Source: Rhopalosiphum padi (lineage: Eukaryota; Arthropoda; Insecta; Hemiptera; Aphididae). Taken from it: a stretch of 64,000 nt of DNA. The stretch's first letter is position 1. Each line of letters starts with the position of its first letter. The stretch is from contig NC_083598.1 in NCBI RefSeq assembly GCF_020882245.1, forward strand, positions 27,875,858 to 27,939,857. Direction: 5' to 3'. Under the pieces are notes generated by a model. The model was not told the origin of the DNA. It saw nothing but the letters and a program-made list of their open reading frames with translations, and searched no databases. A program made the position numbers and the translations under genes. Shown here one piece after another: positions 14,301-28,855 of the stretch.

Positions 14301-17300
14301 CATCTAAAAATATAAATATTAATATAATGCTTAACTATTAAGAATTTAAAATTTTTAAAAACATCTTTTCAAATTATTGAGTCCTAAAAAATGTTTTTAA
14401 TATGAGTTACGTTATTTATAATGATATATATAATTATTTATGACAGAGTTTTTTTCGAACACAACTAAGAAACCATTTAAAAGTGAAAAATATTGAAATA
14501 AAAAATATATATCAGCTTTATTCACATTCACTAAAAATATCATCAGTGTGCAATACTAACTTCCAATATCAATATTTGCATAGGCTGCCGTATTTTCCGA
14601 ATATTCACTGGTAGAAAACCATGAACCAAGAACATATTGTTGAAGTCCTATACTGAAATTCTGAGGAAACTGAATGAATGCTACTGATTTAGCTTTTTTC
14701 ACTAAAATGTCTCCTTCTTCCCGATTTTTAACTGGGATCTAAATAATAAAATTTTGCATAATATGTTGTTAAATGTATTAAAACACTCTATTAGGTATTA
14801 ATTATTAATTTTACTAAATTGTATTCTAGAGTCTGTAAACCGTTTAGGACCGCACAGCTAAGAGTGACATTAGTAATATCTTCATAAATACATTGATTAA
14901 CTACAATGTTCTGACAATCGGCAATCTCTTTATTTTGAATAGCTATGTTAACATTTTTAATATTACCACCAATGGCTAAATTAAAAATAATAGCTGCCAA
15001 CATTGGAAATAAGATCATAAAAAATATAAACCTGTTATGAAAAGAATTGTTTTAGTTTTAAATTATTATTGTGGCTCAAGCATAACAATTACGTGAAATC
15101 CCTTAAACAAATAGCAACATTTTTCTTTATAAATGCACCAATTCTAATAAAAGATATTCCGTTGTCAGAGTGCAAAATATTTGATGATGCATTAGTATTT
15201 TTTAAAATAATGGACTTTTGAATTGTCTAAATAAAAAAATTAAATAAATGTATAAACAATCAAGTAGTATAAAACTATTAAAATTATTTTACTTCATCAA
15301 GTTCTTGACTGGAACTTAGTGATAAAAATGCTTCCTCTAATGAGTTGGCATTTTGTTTAACCAATAAGTCTTGAGGAGAAGTTTCTGATATTAAAACACC
15401 ATTTCTCATCAAACCTATCTAAAAAATGAAAACGAAAAAAAATAAATACATTTGTAATATTTACGTTTAACCTATATCATAATTTTAGAATCTAAGCGTA
15501 ATGATGAATGTATTTATTTTACAATTATTATGTTTTTATGTATTTACTTGTATTTATTATTTTTGTGTTAGTCATCACATTTTAGATTGAAAAAGCTTAT
15601 CTTCAATATTTAGAGTGGATTCTAATAAAAAAATAGATCTAGTCTTTTCTTAACACCAAAAGTAAGCAATAACTAAAAAAATATTATGGAGATATGGGAA
15701 CTTTTACGCTAAATACGTTTTGATAAAATCGATTATAATTGTTTATTTCAACTAAAAAAATAATAATTTTAGGGGCCTTAACTTTTTACTAAATATTTAT
15801 ACTCGTATTTTATAGATATGGTATAATTTTTAAAATATTTTGGCTTTTTGTTTTGTGTATAGAAATAAGATGTTTTTCAGTTTTTTCAAATATGTCTGAC
15901 GCAGTTGGTTTTTTACAAAAAATAAACCTTGAAAATTGAATACAAGGTTCCTTTTATGTTTTTGTTTCAACTAATAAAAATATCAAAAATACATAGATTA
16001 TAATTTTGTTCTACGAAAATTTTCAAATTATTTTGTAACCTAAAATGTATAAAAATAATAATTTTATCACCTAAGATTTGAAAATTGGATACATTTCTCA
16101 TACCTAAGTTTATTTAAATATTAAAATGGATATTGGAAAAAAAATAGTACTAAATCAAAATAATTGTTTATGAGTGATAAAAGTTTAAATTGTATAGACA
16201 TTGAGTATTTAAATTTTAAATGTGATTACGACCTGTCTACAACCGATTTTTTTTATATTTTTATTAATTAAAAAAATTTTGATTTTAGAGACTTGAAACA
16301 TTCTACTCTTAGTTAAGTAATTATTAAAGTTAAATTTTAGGTGATTCATAAGCATTTTAATTTTTTTTTCAAGTGTTGAATACAATTTTTTGGGCTGAAT
16401 AAAAATATTGAACAATTATTATACCTCATAATCATAAGTAGTTCATAACTGAAACCCAAAAACGTATAGAACATATATAATCATAATTTTCTTTATAGAC
16501 ATTTTAAACTTAAATTATGACGAAACTAGATATTTAAACAACGGTAATAACTAATAAGTGATAAAGATTTTAGTCAATTTGTAAATATTATTCGTGTAAC
16601 CTTGACATTTTTATGTATAATTCTGTATTTTACTATACACAATTCCATTTTCAAAATATTTAGATTAACTATATAATATAATAAACTCAGTCATAAAAGC
16701 TAACAGACTGTCTCCGATCAGAATCGTTTTTCATAGTACATCAGTACATGCAAATTTAACACATCTATAATTATAACAACCTAACCTATTTTGATTTATT
16801 CGATACTTACTGTACCCCAGTTCAGTACCACTATCTCGCATTATTTTATAAGCGTTTAAAATTTAAATTATGAAGAAAATCATCGAAATCACAAAAATAC
16901 ATGCGATTCAAACGTACTCTGAAAAAAATGTGCTTAAATAACATTTTAAATCATTATCCTGCTCAAAAATATTGGTGTAATATAGTGATAACCATTAACC
17001 AACACCAGTAAGTTATTATAATAATATATAATAACTCCACGTAATTTGTTATTGTTCATAAAACATCAATCGTAGAAAAACGTGAAACATTCATTTAACA
17101 CTGACATTTTAAAATATTTTAAGTTGTATTTGTATACATTTTAAATTGTATTCCTGTATTTTTTCAATACACATCAATAATCAAATAGTAATTAATTTTT
17201 TGTAAAAAAGTTGACTGAGTAAAAGGTAACTATAAAAATTATAAATAATTTCAAAATAATATTTATGAGTACTAGGTGGTATATACTTGAGCAAAAAACT

Positions 17301-18595
17301 TTTATTAATTTATTTATTTTGTCTATAATATTTGTAATATTTGTGCTTTCTTACAGTATGTGCTTGGTGTGCTTCTTCGATATAATGCGTAGTAATTATA
17401 ATAGTTTTAGCTTGAGTCTGTACCATTTCCAATAATTTCTGCCAAATTCTAATAATGACAAATCATCGTTACACAACCAAAAATTATCATTCTTCATTAG
17501 TCAATACATATACCGATAGTAGTTACAACTTACTCGTATCTCAATACTGGATCAATGCCTACTGTAGGCTCGTCAAGTATTATGATTGTTGGATCATGAA
17601 GTAATGTGACGGCCAGTGAAACTCTTCTACACTCACCTCCACTATGAAAACCCATAAATAATTCTTATAAAATGTGTTCAAAAATAATTAAATAATATCG
17701 GAAAACCCAATTCAATTCTAATTTTAATATAAATGTACAACCTTAGATCTTTTAGCAGTGTGTAACTCTGTGGTAATTTAAGCCAACTAATAAGTTCTTT
17801 GCTTTTACTAGAAATATCACTTCCATTCATTTTATATAATGAACCATAATATTTAAATGTTTCTCCTATGGTAAGCATCAAATCTAAACACAAATCCTGT
17901 AAGAATACGATTTATTTATGATAAAATGATTTTAACTTCAACCCAGAAAAAAACTATTATAGCTTTCTTACTTGAGGCATATATCCAATATCTGAAAAAC
18001 GGCTAGGATTTATTTTAATAACCCCAGAATCCAATGGAAACTTTCCAAGAATAACGTTTATTAATGTAGTTTTACCACAACCACTTGGACCTAAAAGACC
18101 ATATCTAAAAGAAAATATTGTTTAAAGTAGCTTAAAATTGTATTGTATTACATAATAAAAAGCGATACAAATAACGTAGTACGCCAGTTTCTTAATAATT
18201 TTTGTCATTTCAAAAATAATAATTTAACTATTTATAGTACCTAAATTTTTGGGAAAGAATAAACTAAAACAAAACAAGCGAAAATATAAACATTTTTTGT
18301 ATACATTTTATCTCATAAATACTTCAAATAATAATAAAAAATATTTATAAATTTATAGAAAAACTTTGTAGTATATCAACTGTATTATATGTACCATTAT
18401 ATACCGTGTTGTATTCATATTATTGATTATTGCTTCAACTATTATAAGGAACGTCAATACTTACATGGATCCTGAAGGTACACTCATAGTTAAGCCATTT
18501 AAAACACAAGTGTCAGAAAAACTTTTAAAGGCGTTAGAAACACATATAGCTAACTCAGATTCTACTTGAACCTTTTTTGTTTCCATTTCAGCCAT
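11311..18595 (-). CDS. ABCH-type ABC half-transporter, tandem copy 2
   Basis: Second member of the tandem ABC cluster, same orientation, about 2.1 kb upstream of copy 1. Exons in coding order: 18465-18595, 17972-18104, 17742-17896, 17534-17641, 17355-17448, 15293-15418, 15093-15226, 14815-15031, 14561-14738, 14197-14303, 13691-13761, 12363-12451, 12117-12299, 11672-11758, 11311-11543. Total 2046 nt, 681 residues, in frame throughout. Walker A GPSGCGKTT (Lys55), Q-loop Gln88, signature LSGGE (139-143), Walker B IIILDE (Glu164), H-loop His197. The loop between TM1 and TM2 keeps the Cys pattern DC..NQC..LSC seen in all copies and has Asn-X-Thr sites. The last exon encodes a WPIE motif and ends KKDAWLVNK. 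Thirteen of the fifteen exons differ from copy 1 by nine nucleotides or less, and nine are identical in length, so the copies arose by whole-gene duplication. A poly(A) signal lies just past the stop. Confidence 0.93.
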
Positions 18596-21065
18596 CTTCA
18601 ATAGTGTTGTATTACGACTATTCTCTACTAACACAATAATAACTTAAACATTCAATCATATTTACTAATAAATTTCTATAATACTTAAAATATAATTTAT
18701 GAGTAATTATTAATATTTAACTAGACGTGCGATAAATGTTTATTATAATGCACAATAAAAAATAAATAATGTCAATCGTTAACCTTGATTGTCATCACAA
18801 TTCACGAATACTATTCAAATTATATTTTCAAAGATAATATTACAACAACTTTTTATTTTATTAAAAAAAGAATACATTTTATTTTTTAATTTAATTTTAA
18901 TTGTCTTAACTTGATACATCATTCTACAATAATACCGACAAATTGTAAAAGGACTATTATGTTTTCATTACGAATTACTAATTAATGACCTCGGCGATCT
19001 CTCAAAAAATGTAACACTTTAGAATGTGATATGTTAAATAGTACAATACAATTACTTCCATAAGTCATTTGTATTTAAATGAGTGCATTTGCCCGCGTGA
19101 AATTTAATTTTTCCGATTGATTTTATTCTAACGTATATTATCAAGGAATTAATAATTAAGATTAATGACCACTAATCACTATAATGATTATGTACGCATG
19201 GAGTCTTTGACGGTACAACGAGATGACAAACCGGTTTTCATTGTCAAGAACTAATAGTGTTACACAGGGTAATGGGGTGGACCAAGTCAAAGGACAGGTA
19301 TATAATATGTTGTAATTTTTAAGTACGCCTAATTGTAGATAATAATATTGTTAATTCTCACTGTTCTCAGTTATAACGTATTATAACCTATAGGTATATA
19401 AATATAATATAATATAACATACAATTTCGTACCTACTACGATTAATATTAATCTTAAATAATTACCTGTCGAAGGGCTTTCTTCGTTGTATAACCAAACA
19501 TGTACCTGCTGTAACAACAATAATTCCTGAATGCATTATTGGACTTACATTAAATCAATAAATTGCATACCTATACAAGATATTATATAGGCCTTCTTAG
19601 AACGAAAGCACTGCATATCAATCGAAACGTAAGTCGAATTAACATCTATCGGGCCGTTATTCTAGCAAAAGTACTAGGTAACAATTTTTGAAACATGCCT
19701 ATTGCCTAGGTATCATTAGCAATTTATAAAATATTATTATACGAGTGTATATTAAAATGTTGGACTTTATTGTGACATAAATACCAAGGCATTTACACTT
19801 TATTATTCCCAAAGAATACGCGTGTGCTATTAAACTGGTCTATATTTAATACCGCGTTAAAAAACTCATCTCAGACGAGTCTAACGAAAATAGTTGAGTT
19901 ATTGTAATATTATAGAAAGGTTATACTATAACTGCGCTGATACTTTCTAAAATATACGTAGGGGAATCGGGAAGTTATGGGATAGCGTTACAGTTATTTC
20001 AAATTAATTCAAATTAGTTTAGCATTCTCTATCATTTATTTGAGAAACGTCTCGTGTTATTATTATTATCTGTATAAACAAAGCATCTTATTTGATTAAT
20101 TTGATTTATACATTCGATCATTATACATTTGTATACAATCATTTATCATTTATTTTTGACTATATTATTATGATCTTCATTATTTAATAAAATCTCATTC
20201 CGATTTATATGACTTTTAACTCTCGTTCTTGTTGCCTATTGTATCTACGTCCAAGGACATAACAGTTTATGGCTATAACTCACTTGACCACATGTTACGT
20301 CAATGCAATTGAAATGATTAATTGTTTGCACATCATATGTCACGAATAGTTAAATTGTTAGCTTTTTTAATGTACACAATACACGATATTGTTAAGACCC
20401 CACTACAAATAAGGCGCTGTATGCATACGGACACACGCGGTACCTGTAGTTATTTGAATTGCTTTCTCACGCAAAAATAGATACCTACCATGCTAAATAA
20501 TATGTCGTCATGATTTAGCGATTACATAATAGCTACAGCCTACAAGAAATTTAATTTCGAAACCTTTTAGGTCAATAAGTTTAAACCTTTTGAAGATGAT
20601 TAATTTAAAAAGCCTAAATTGATACATGTAAATAAATAATTTTTGTGTATAATATATTAATATGCACATCACGTCATTATTAATTACGTTGTTATGTTAC
20701 GCACCACAAGTTGTTCCATTATGTTCTAAGGACACGCCAACAAAATATTGTTCATAGTATTTAGATATACGTACTAAATAAATGCAATTCTTTCATGTTG
20801 GTAATAAATAAGTTTTAATTTAATTAAATGATTACAATACTAATTAATCAAGTAAATACACACAATTTACGATATTTAGGTAGGTATATTTTAGCTTATG
20901 TGTATAATATGATGTATGTTAGTATGATAATATTTTTCAAAGCTATGTAAATACATTTTTAAAAACACAAACAGTTATTACGAAAATAATTATTTATGTT
21001 GAGAAACTATACATAACAAGTTATAAATTATAGTTTACTTCAATTTAAATTTATCTATAAAATGT
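18596..21065. other. intergenic spacer between ABC copies 3 and 2
   Basis: About 2.5 kb with the copy 3 3' end and the copy 2 promoter region. No coding frame with recognisable similarity, and no tandem or inverted repeat that stood out. Confidence 0.6.
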
Positions 21066-24000
21066 TTATTTTGGTTTTATCCATGCATCTTTTTTTAATG
21101 AACTAAAGAAACATACTGGTACTGCAAAGACTATTAGCCATAAAATTGTCAATACCAATCCACGTAGAACTAAAGGATGATGTAAAGGCCATTCTTTAAG
21201 TGTCAGATTTCCAATTGTTTCTGATGCAATGGATAAAGGTAGGAAACGATTGAAGGCTTTTAAAACAGGATGTGCACTTTCCATTGGCCAAATAAGTCCT
21301 ATAAAATTATAATTTAAAATATTTAACTATTTTTCTGCACAATTCGATTAAAATGATTTCTTAAAAGTACTCGGAGTATGAATACACGTAACTTACCGCA
21401 TAAACATGAAAATAGAACATTCGTTCCCATATTAATATGGGTTGCCATTGTGTAGTTTTTTGACACAGTAGCTACTAATATTCCTAAAACACAATGTATT
21501 ATTTATCAGTATATTAAGAACATTTTAAACATTTACATTATACCTACTAATAGTCTATTAGTTACCAATTACTTATGTGTTTGAATGATAAAAAAAGAGC
21601 ACTTATACAGTCTTGATGAAAATTATTTTAAGTAAATAAATGTGTAAGTGATGTATGTAGATATACAATATAAAGTCTTCCTAATTTAGTGTGAGAAAAA
21701 TCATAGAGATTATTTTAGTTATTACGCGATCTCCATCATTTCTGTCACACAAAATTTAGTAGATCCTATTTATATAAATTTACAATATTACAAAATAAAA
21801 AGTTAAAGATAGACAAGGCCAGATACACGTGACTGATACACGTTTTTATGTGATTTTAAAGAATAGTTTTTCTATATTTTTAAAAACCTTATTTTTTTAT
21901 CCACAAAAACTTAACTAAATACCTACAAAAGCACGATAAATCGCTTGCGCTCTAGTATTGTATATCTTATCCCAATGTATGTAAATTATTTACAGCGACC
22001 CGTGGTAATTATGATACATTGACTTAGTATTATTTTATCAATTATTAATCTTATGAAAATTATTTACGAGCTAATAATAATAATTTAGTTAAATATTGTT
22101 ACAGTTCATACTGCTACTGAGTACTATTTAGTATTATTTACTTTATTTTTGTGTTAAAATAAACAAAGCTGGTTGATAATCTTCATTTTTCTACAAAATG
22201 ATGAAACCAAAAGGTCTAAGTGGTTCAGCAAAAATAAAGAAATAAAATATTTCACAAACCAATAAAAAAATTAATAATTTTTTCAGATGCAATTAACATG
22301 ATAAGTTCAAAGTAGTCAAATTATTATACTTATTATGGTATATACATGAATATATGTTAGTTTAAAATGTTTAATTTAAAATTGAGCTATAAGAAATTTC
22401 AAGGTGTTATGAATTTTTTTTATTTTCAAAGCTTAACATTTTTAAATCTAAACGCACAACATATATAATATAGTAGGTTATTATAATTTAATAATATTTT
22501 GACCGTTTACTTGGCCATTTGTTGCAAAAGAAATTATCTTCTTTAAAAAATATGTTTGACAATTTCTGTGGCTTATTTTATTGATCTGCTAAGAGAGATT
22601 TTTCAAAATTAACTAGAAAAAAAAATAAGTAGGTATAAGTAAACCAGTTAAACCCAAGAAATTTTATTTTACTTCAAGCATAGCGAGCAGCTTTGTAAAG
22701 GACGTTTTGTCAAAATAGCACATATAAAATTAACCCGAGGCCCAATAGGTCCTTAATACGGCCTTGAAGATAAATTATAGATTTTAAAAAAGCTCATGAT
22801 CAACTAATCAAAAATGAACTTACTCGATAACCCAATCTTTCAAAAGTTTTCCAGTCAACCCAGTGTCCCCTGCACTTAACTTATTTACTACATTTTCTTA
22901 CTTATTATTGTTCGTGAATTTATTTTAATAAGCCTAAAATTAGTTAATACAATCAGTTATGTAATATTTAAAGGTCTATTCAAATTTACCTGCAAACATT
23001 CCTTGGTATCCAATTATCATTATAACCATTGCAAATGTCCAAAAATTATCTGGTGAAATTGGGTTATTAAACACGAAATACATAATAAATATTTCAATCG
23101 ATGATTGTATAATGTGGACAATTGTTTGGAGAAATATTACAGACACAACAAATTCTAAGAATTTTACCCCTTTAAAATTAAAATACATACAATTTAAAAC
23201 GTAAAACCATTTCGCTTATTCATCACTTTTTTTTATAATTATTTTACCTGCAACCATTATTCGACTCATAATTCCTTCATCCTTCTCCGACAGCAATAAT
23301 CCAGTTGATAAAATCATCGGAAAATAAAAAGCTAATCTAAACATAAATTTAATAATAAATTGTATGCTACCAATAGAACAAATATAAGCTACATGAAGTT
23401 AAAAATAATATAAATTCAATACTTTACTATAAAAAAAATTAATACCATCATGTTATATTATAGGTTTAAATCCAACACTAAACACTTTATAAAATATTAT
23501 TGAAGAAGTATCTCCTTTGTTCATTAAAAAGTATTGTATAAAATGTTTTAAACAAAAAGAAAATAATTTTATGTTAACAAAACTTCTGAATGAAATGTTA
23601 CAATATCATACGGGCGACTTAAAGAAAACTATCAACTTATTATATTCATTAAACTTACAAAACCATAAATCCTGGAGAAGCTGAATGAATAAATTCAGTG
23701 ACTTTCACGTTTCTTATACTTTTAATCTGTAAATCAAATAGTGATAATAATATACTTAAAATAGTTTTAGAATTATTCATATTTAATGTTTTAATGTAAT
23801 TACTGAAATTGGGTAAGAATACGATTTTTCACTTATATTGCAATACTTAGTTGCTTGATTTAATGTTTTCACAAATGTTGAAGTTATGTCATCTTTTATT
23901 TTTAATTTCATTATATAATCTGAAATAATTAATATGTCTACAATTATTCTGTATATATAATTTCATATTTGCATTAATGATATTTTTTTTAAATTTAATT

Positions 24001-27000
24001 CATGTATTAACAAAATAACTGTAAAATATAAAATTACTGGTTGAATCTAACGTGATCTGGACCGAGCTAAAGTCTATATCATAACGATTAACAAATAGAT
24101 TGAGACGATTCTTCAACGTTAATGTATAGTTCGAAGTAAAATAAATTAAGCCCCATATTAAATTGGCATTTAATGCAACATTACCAGACTTCAGACTTGG
24201 GTAGTCGATCTGAAAAATAGAACGTTTAATTTTTTAGCAAAATAGATACTTTTAATTTTTGACACTGTATAATACCAAATAATTATTGGATGCTCGTAGA
24301 TGGTCGATAAACATACAACTCAATTTTGTATTATTTGGATCTTTTAAGAAACATTTTTTTTGATATAAATCAGTGCTACAATTATTTATTTCATCATTGA
24401 CCACTCCCAACTTTGCATTTTGAATGTTATGTCCGACGCATAAATTATATACAATAGTTTGGACCAGAGGTAAAACAAATGTGAAGAATAAAAATCTGAA
24501 AATAACTACGATCAAAAAATATAAATAACAATCAATATTGATATTTGAGACATTACGTATAGTCTTTGTATAAAAGTGCTGCGTTTTTATAAGTTAAAGC
24601 TCGAAATCTTCTCCAAGAGAAATCGTTTTTTAATCGATTCCTAGTAAATGGTAGAATCGCTGAATATTCCCGTTTAGATTTATTGAAAGTCTGTAAAGTA
24701 ATTTAAATATTATTACTAATTGTTTAATTATCATAAAGTGTCTGTTTACATATATATTACTAAATTAATATATTTGTATCAATTGTTTATATGACGTCTA
24801 TACAAAACCAATATTTTTATAACGCGCATCACGCAAGAACTTAAAGAATATTATTTTAAACAAACCATTTAGATCAGCTTTTCCTTTTCATTTTAACATG
24901 CAGCCTTTGATGTGGTTAAAAATGATATTCTATATCCTATATATATATGTGTAATGTATATATATATATATATATTATATAATATACGTCTTAATTTATA
25001 AGATAAAACAAATTTTAAAAATATGTAAAATAATTTATTATTAATTTTTATATTTACCTATAGATTATTATTTAATTTAAATTAAAATATAATTCTGTCA
25101 ATTAAATATTAGTTATCTAAGTACAAGTCGCTTGAAAGTAATGTGTAATTATTTTCAAGTATACGAATTGAGATATCTGACCATTATTATATTGTATCCA
25201 CCGTTTGTGTTATATGTCGTGTTTTTGTTCATTATACCATTGATTATACTATACACGGCATTTAATATTCGAAATGCATGATATTATTTTCATAATAATT
25301 TAAACTATAATAGCTTTAAGAAATTCAATTACTTAAAATATATTTGAACGAGACAGACAATACTATTTATTTGATTATTGTTAAAGTGCTATATATGATA
25401 TTTTAAAAGTATATAAAATATATATATATATATATATGATATAAAATATTATAACAATACTTTAATAACAAAACAACTTTTAAACACTTGAACAATATAG
25501 CAACTTGTTCTATTCAATTATAAGTAAATCGATGGATCGAGGAACTTATTTATTTAATAATGACATCTGATTTATATTATTTGAAATAAACCAATTGTTC
25601 TTAAAATTAAAAATGTACAAATAATTGTTTTATTTCAGGTGAAACAACAACAAAATAAAGAAATCTAAGAATAGCAAAGTGACTACGCTTTATTTGAAAA
25701 CAATTAGGAATGCAGTGTTTCAAAATATTTATAAAGACATCCAATCAGTCCAAAACCAGTATTTGTATATTTTTTTAATTCTCAGAAAAGATTATGCTAT
25801 AAGAAATAAAAAATTTAAAATACAACGTTTAAAATAAACATTTTAAAGTCATTAGAACGTTGCAGCTATAAATTATTAAAAAAAAATTATAATACGTATT
25901 TTTAATCAATTTTGAAATCGTGATTGTTTGACAAACAATAAGTAGCAGGTACATAGTTTGCTTATGCCTCGTATTATAAATTACATACTTTCTCACTTTC
26001 TTGTATACAACAGAGTGATAAAAATGCTTCTTCCAGTGTTAAAGAATTTTGTTTTAATATTAAAGTATTAGGCGAATCTTCGCCTACTAAGACACCATTC
26101 CGCATAAATCCTACCTATTAACAATTTTAAAACAATATTAATTATATATAAATTGATTTTGAATTATAAATATAAATGACATAGATACTAAGAGGAGACA
26201 TTGTACGCCAATAAGAAAATAAAATATCAATATATCCATACACTGTTATTGCTTATTGCTGTCAATGAAATGGAGATAATGTTATGCACATGTTTAAAAT
26301 AGAGAAAGATAATATAACATTAATAGTGAGTACCTACTACATAGATAAGAAAAAACGCTATTTATTATTATTAATATAATAATTTCTTTAAATTTAAAAT
26401 TTAAAAAATAGGTAGGTACCTATTATTTAATAACTAAGTAAGCGCGGTATACTTTACGCTAGTAAAAAGTGAATCATTAAATACTTTTAAAGTAATATAA
26501 TGAATAATGATGCTATTATGACTGTAGCTGTATGGAGTAGAATGAGTAAACGATAAAAATAATAATAGATTTTAACCTGTGTCTACTCTTTAATCAAATA
26601 TATTTAACGCTGAATAATTAGCCAATATTATAATTATTACAATACCACATCGGCTCTAATGGCCTCCTCGACGTAATGCGTAGTTATGACGATAGTTTTT
26701 CCTCTCAGAGAAAGCTCAACGAGGTGATTCCAAATGCTGATAACATAACAATCAAAAACGAAAACTACTATAATATCAGTGTCCGTCCAGTGGTGAATAA
26801 AATGCACATAAAAAATATAAATAATTACCTTTGCCTTATAACTGGATCTATACCGACCGTGGGCTCATCGAGGATCATAATTTTGGGATCGTGAAATAGC
26901 GCTACGCCAAACGATAATCGTCTTTTTTCTCCTCCGCTAAAATTATAGTAAATCATTATATTTCGTACATCGACAATAGTATTTGAGTGGTTTCCTGTAA

Positions 27001-28855
27001 GTCACGATGAAGCGAAACGTATTTTCGTTTCTTTCTATGTATTATTCCACACTCGGTTTACAGTGCATTGTATAAAGCTCCACATTTGTATACTTAAAAA
27101 TAATACAAAGTAAAGTATATATACGTTATTGTCTTCCGGAGCATATCTTATAATCCTTTGTTGTATAGTATGAAAGACACGACGCGTTTCGATAAATACA
27201 TATAAAAATATCGAAATAATTTTCTTGGATTTTAATATCAACTCGTTACTTAATGTATAAATAAAAAAAACCAATCTAACAGCCACCAACAAAGATTGGC
27301 AGTAATGCATGGTTTTTATACTTAAGATATGTCAAAAAAGTAAAATGTATAAATGAGCATTTAAAACTGAAATTACTGTACAATTTTACAAAATTGTGCT
27401 CGACATCTATATATTTTATTTAGTATTCAATCAAGACAATGTAATGTAGACTGTAGACTTCAAGAAACTTATTCTAAAATACTAAAAAATACCATTCATA
27501 TTCATAATGCATACTCCCGTGGATTAAAAAAAAATCCTTCTAACTGTAGAACCATTGCGAAAGGCCTATTTTATTCAAATATTAGTACATATAATAGCTG
27601 ATAGTTGTAATATTAACCTTAAGTTTTTAATTTGTATGCTTAACGATGGTAATCTCAGTAAATGGACCAACTCGTTAATCCTCCTTTTTACATTTTCTTC
27701 GTTTATTCCGTATAACTTTCCATAAAATATAAAAGTTTGATATGCAGTCAAATTATTATGCAACGAGATGTCCTATAAAAATATAAAAAAATATACAATA
27801 TTCCTCTGTGCAAATTTTGAGTATGAAAACTATCCTAGTAATCGTAATAATATACTTGTGGCATGTAACTAATTTCCGAGTGACGTTGCGCTTTTAAATA
27901 TATTTTACCAGAATCTAATGCAGTTAAACCAAGAATGCAGTTCAACAAAGTCGTTTTACCACAACCACTTGGGCCCAAAAGTCCGTATCTGCAAATGTAT
28001 ACATTGAATAAATAATTTTATTTGCCACTGATATTTAAAAGTTCGATTAAACATCAATAGCGTATATTTATAATGCGATAAAATGTTATTTTTGTTTAAC
28101 CAGCGGAGCGAGATACAGAGTTCACTCAAATGTAATAATTTAAAAATCCCAAAAATGCACAGACATCGGAGTTACACTCATATCGTTTTACTCCTTTGGA
28201 CATAAAATATGGCATATCATTATTGTAAAAAAATTAAAAATACAACGATAAATCGTTACATCACAACTAATGGTTCTGAAAGGATTTCGATTAGGAGTTT
28301 ATAATCACACTTATTGTTATATGTTTAATTCGATATTCTTTTAACAAGTGTTTTATAATATTGTAGTATACTCCAATAAAAACAAACGAAAAAAATACCT
28401 CTTCAAAGTAGTCAAAATCGACAGTTCTAAGGCATTTTATCAAAGCTATTCACAAAATAAATGTATACATACAAATAACATCATTTTTAATCAATAGTTT
28501 GTGGCTTGGTGTTTTAATGAGATCAAAGTAAGCAATAAATGTCTATTAAAATCGAAACGTCCAATGCGAATAATATCAGTTTTTCAAAACTGTTTAAACT
28601 GGCAATAATATCATATGAAAATGTTACTAAAAAGTGTTATTAACCCTTCTTACACCGAGCCATAGACTCTTAGAGTCTAAATAACGATAGAAAGCAATTT
28701 ATACATTTTCTAAATACGTACATTGTTCCCGTGGATACAGACATATTTAAACCTTTCATACTTATGATGTCTGAATAACGTTTAAAAGCATCTTGCACAA
28801 TTATTGATTTATCTCCAACTGTGCTTCCATAACCGTTTAAAACTTCAAAAGACAT
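21066..28855 (-). CDS. ABCH-type ABC half-transporter, tandem copy 3
   Basis: Third and most upstream member of the cluster. Exons in coding order: 28722-28855, 27856-27988, 27618-27772, 26829-26936, 26646-26736, 25989-26114, 24557-24690, 24276-24495, 24038-24209, 23804-23919, 23659-23726, 23248-23336, 22990-23169, 21397-21483, 21066-21298. Total 2046 nt, 681 residues. Walker A GPSGCGKTT (Lys56), Q-loop Gln89, signature LSGGE (140-144), Walker B IMILDE (Glu165), H-loop His197, so the ATPase site is complete. The final exon has exactly the same length (233 nt) as in both other copies and ends KKDAWIKPK. The extracellular loop exons are the most divergent part: 220, 172 and 116 nt against 223/166/113 and 217/178/107. 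Start codon chosen because it yields an N-terminus of the same length class (44 codons before the intron). The gene is head-to-head with the POT-like gene; about 1.8 kb separates the two starts. Confidence 0.93.
24956..24975. repeat. (TA)n microsatellite
   Basis: About nine TA units in the 1.3-kb intron of ABC copy 3. Confidence 0.8.
25419..25437. repeat. (TA)n microsatellite
   Basis: About nine TA units in the same ABC copy 3 intron as the one near 24960. Confidence 0.8.
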
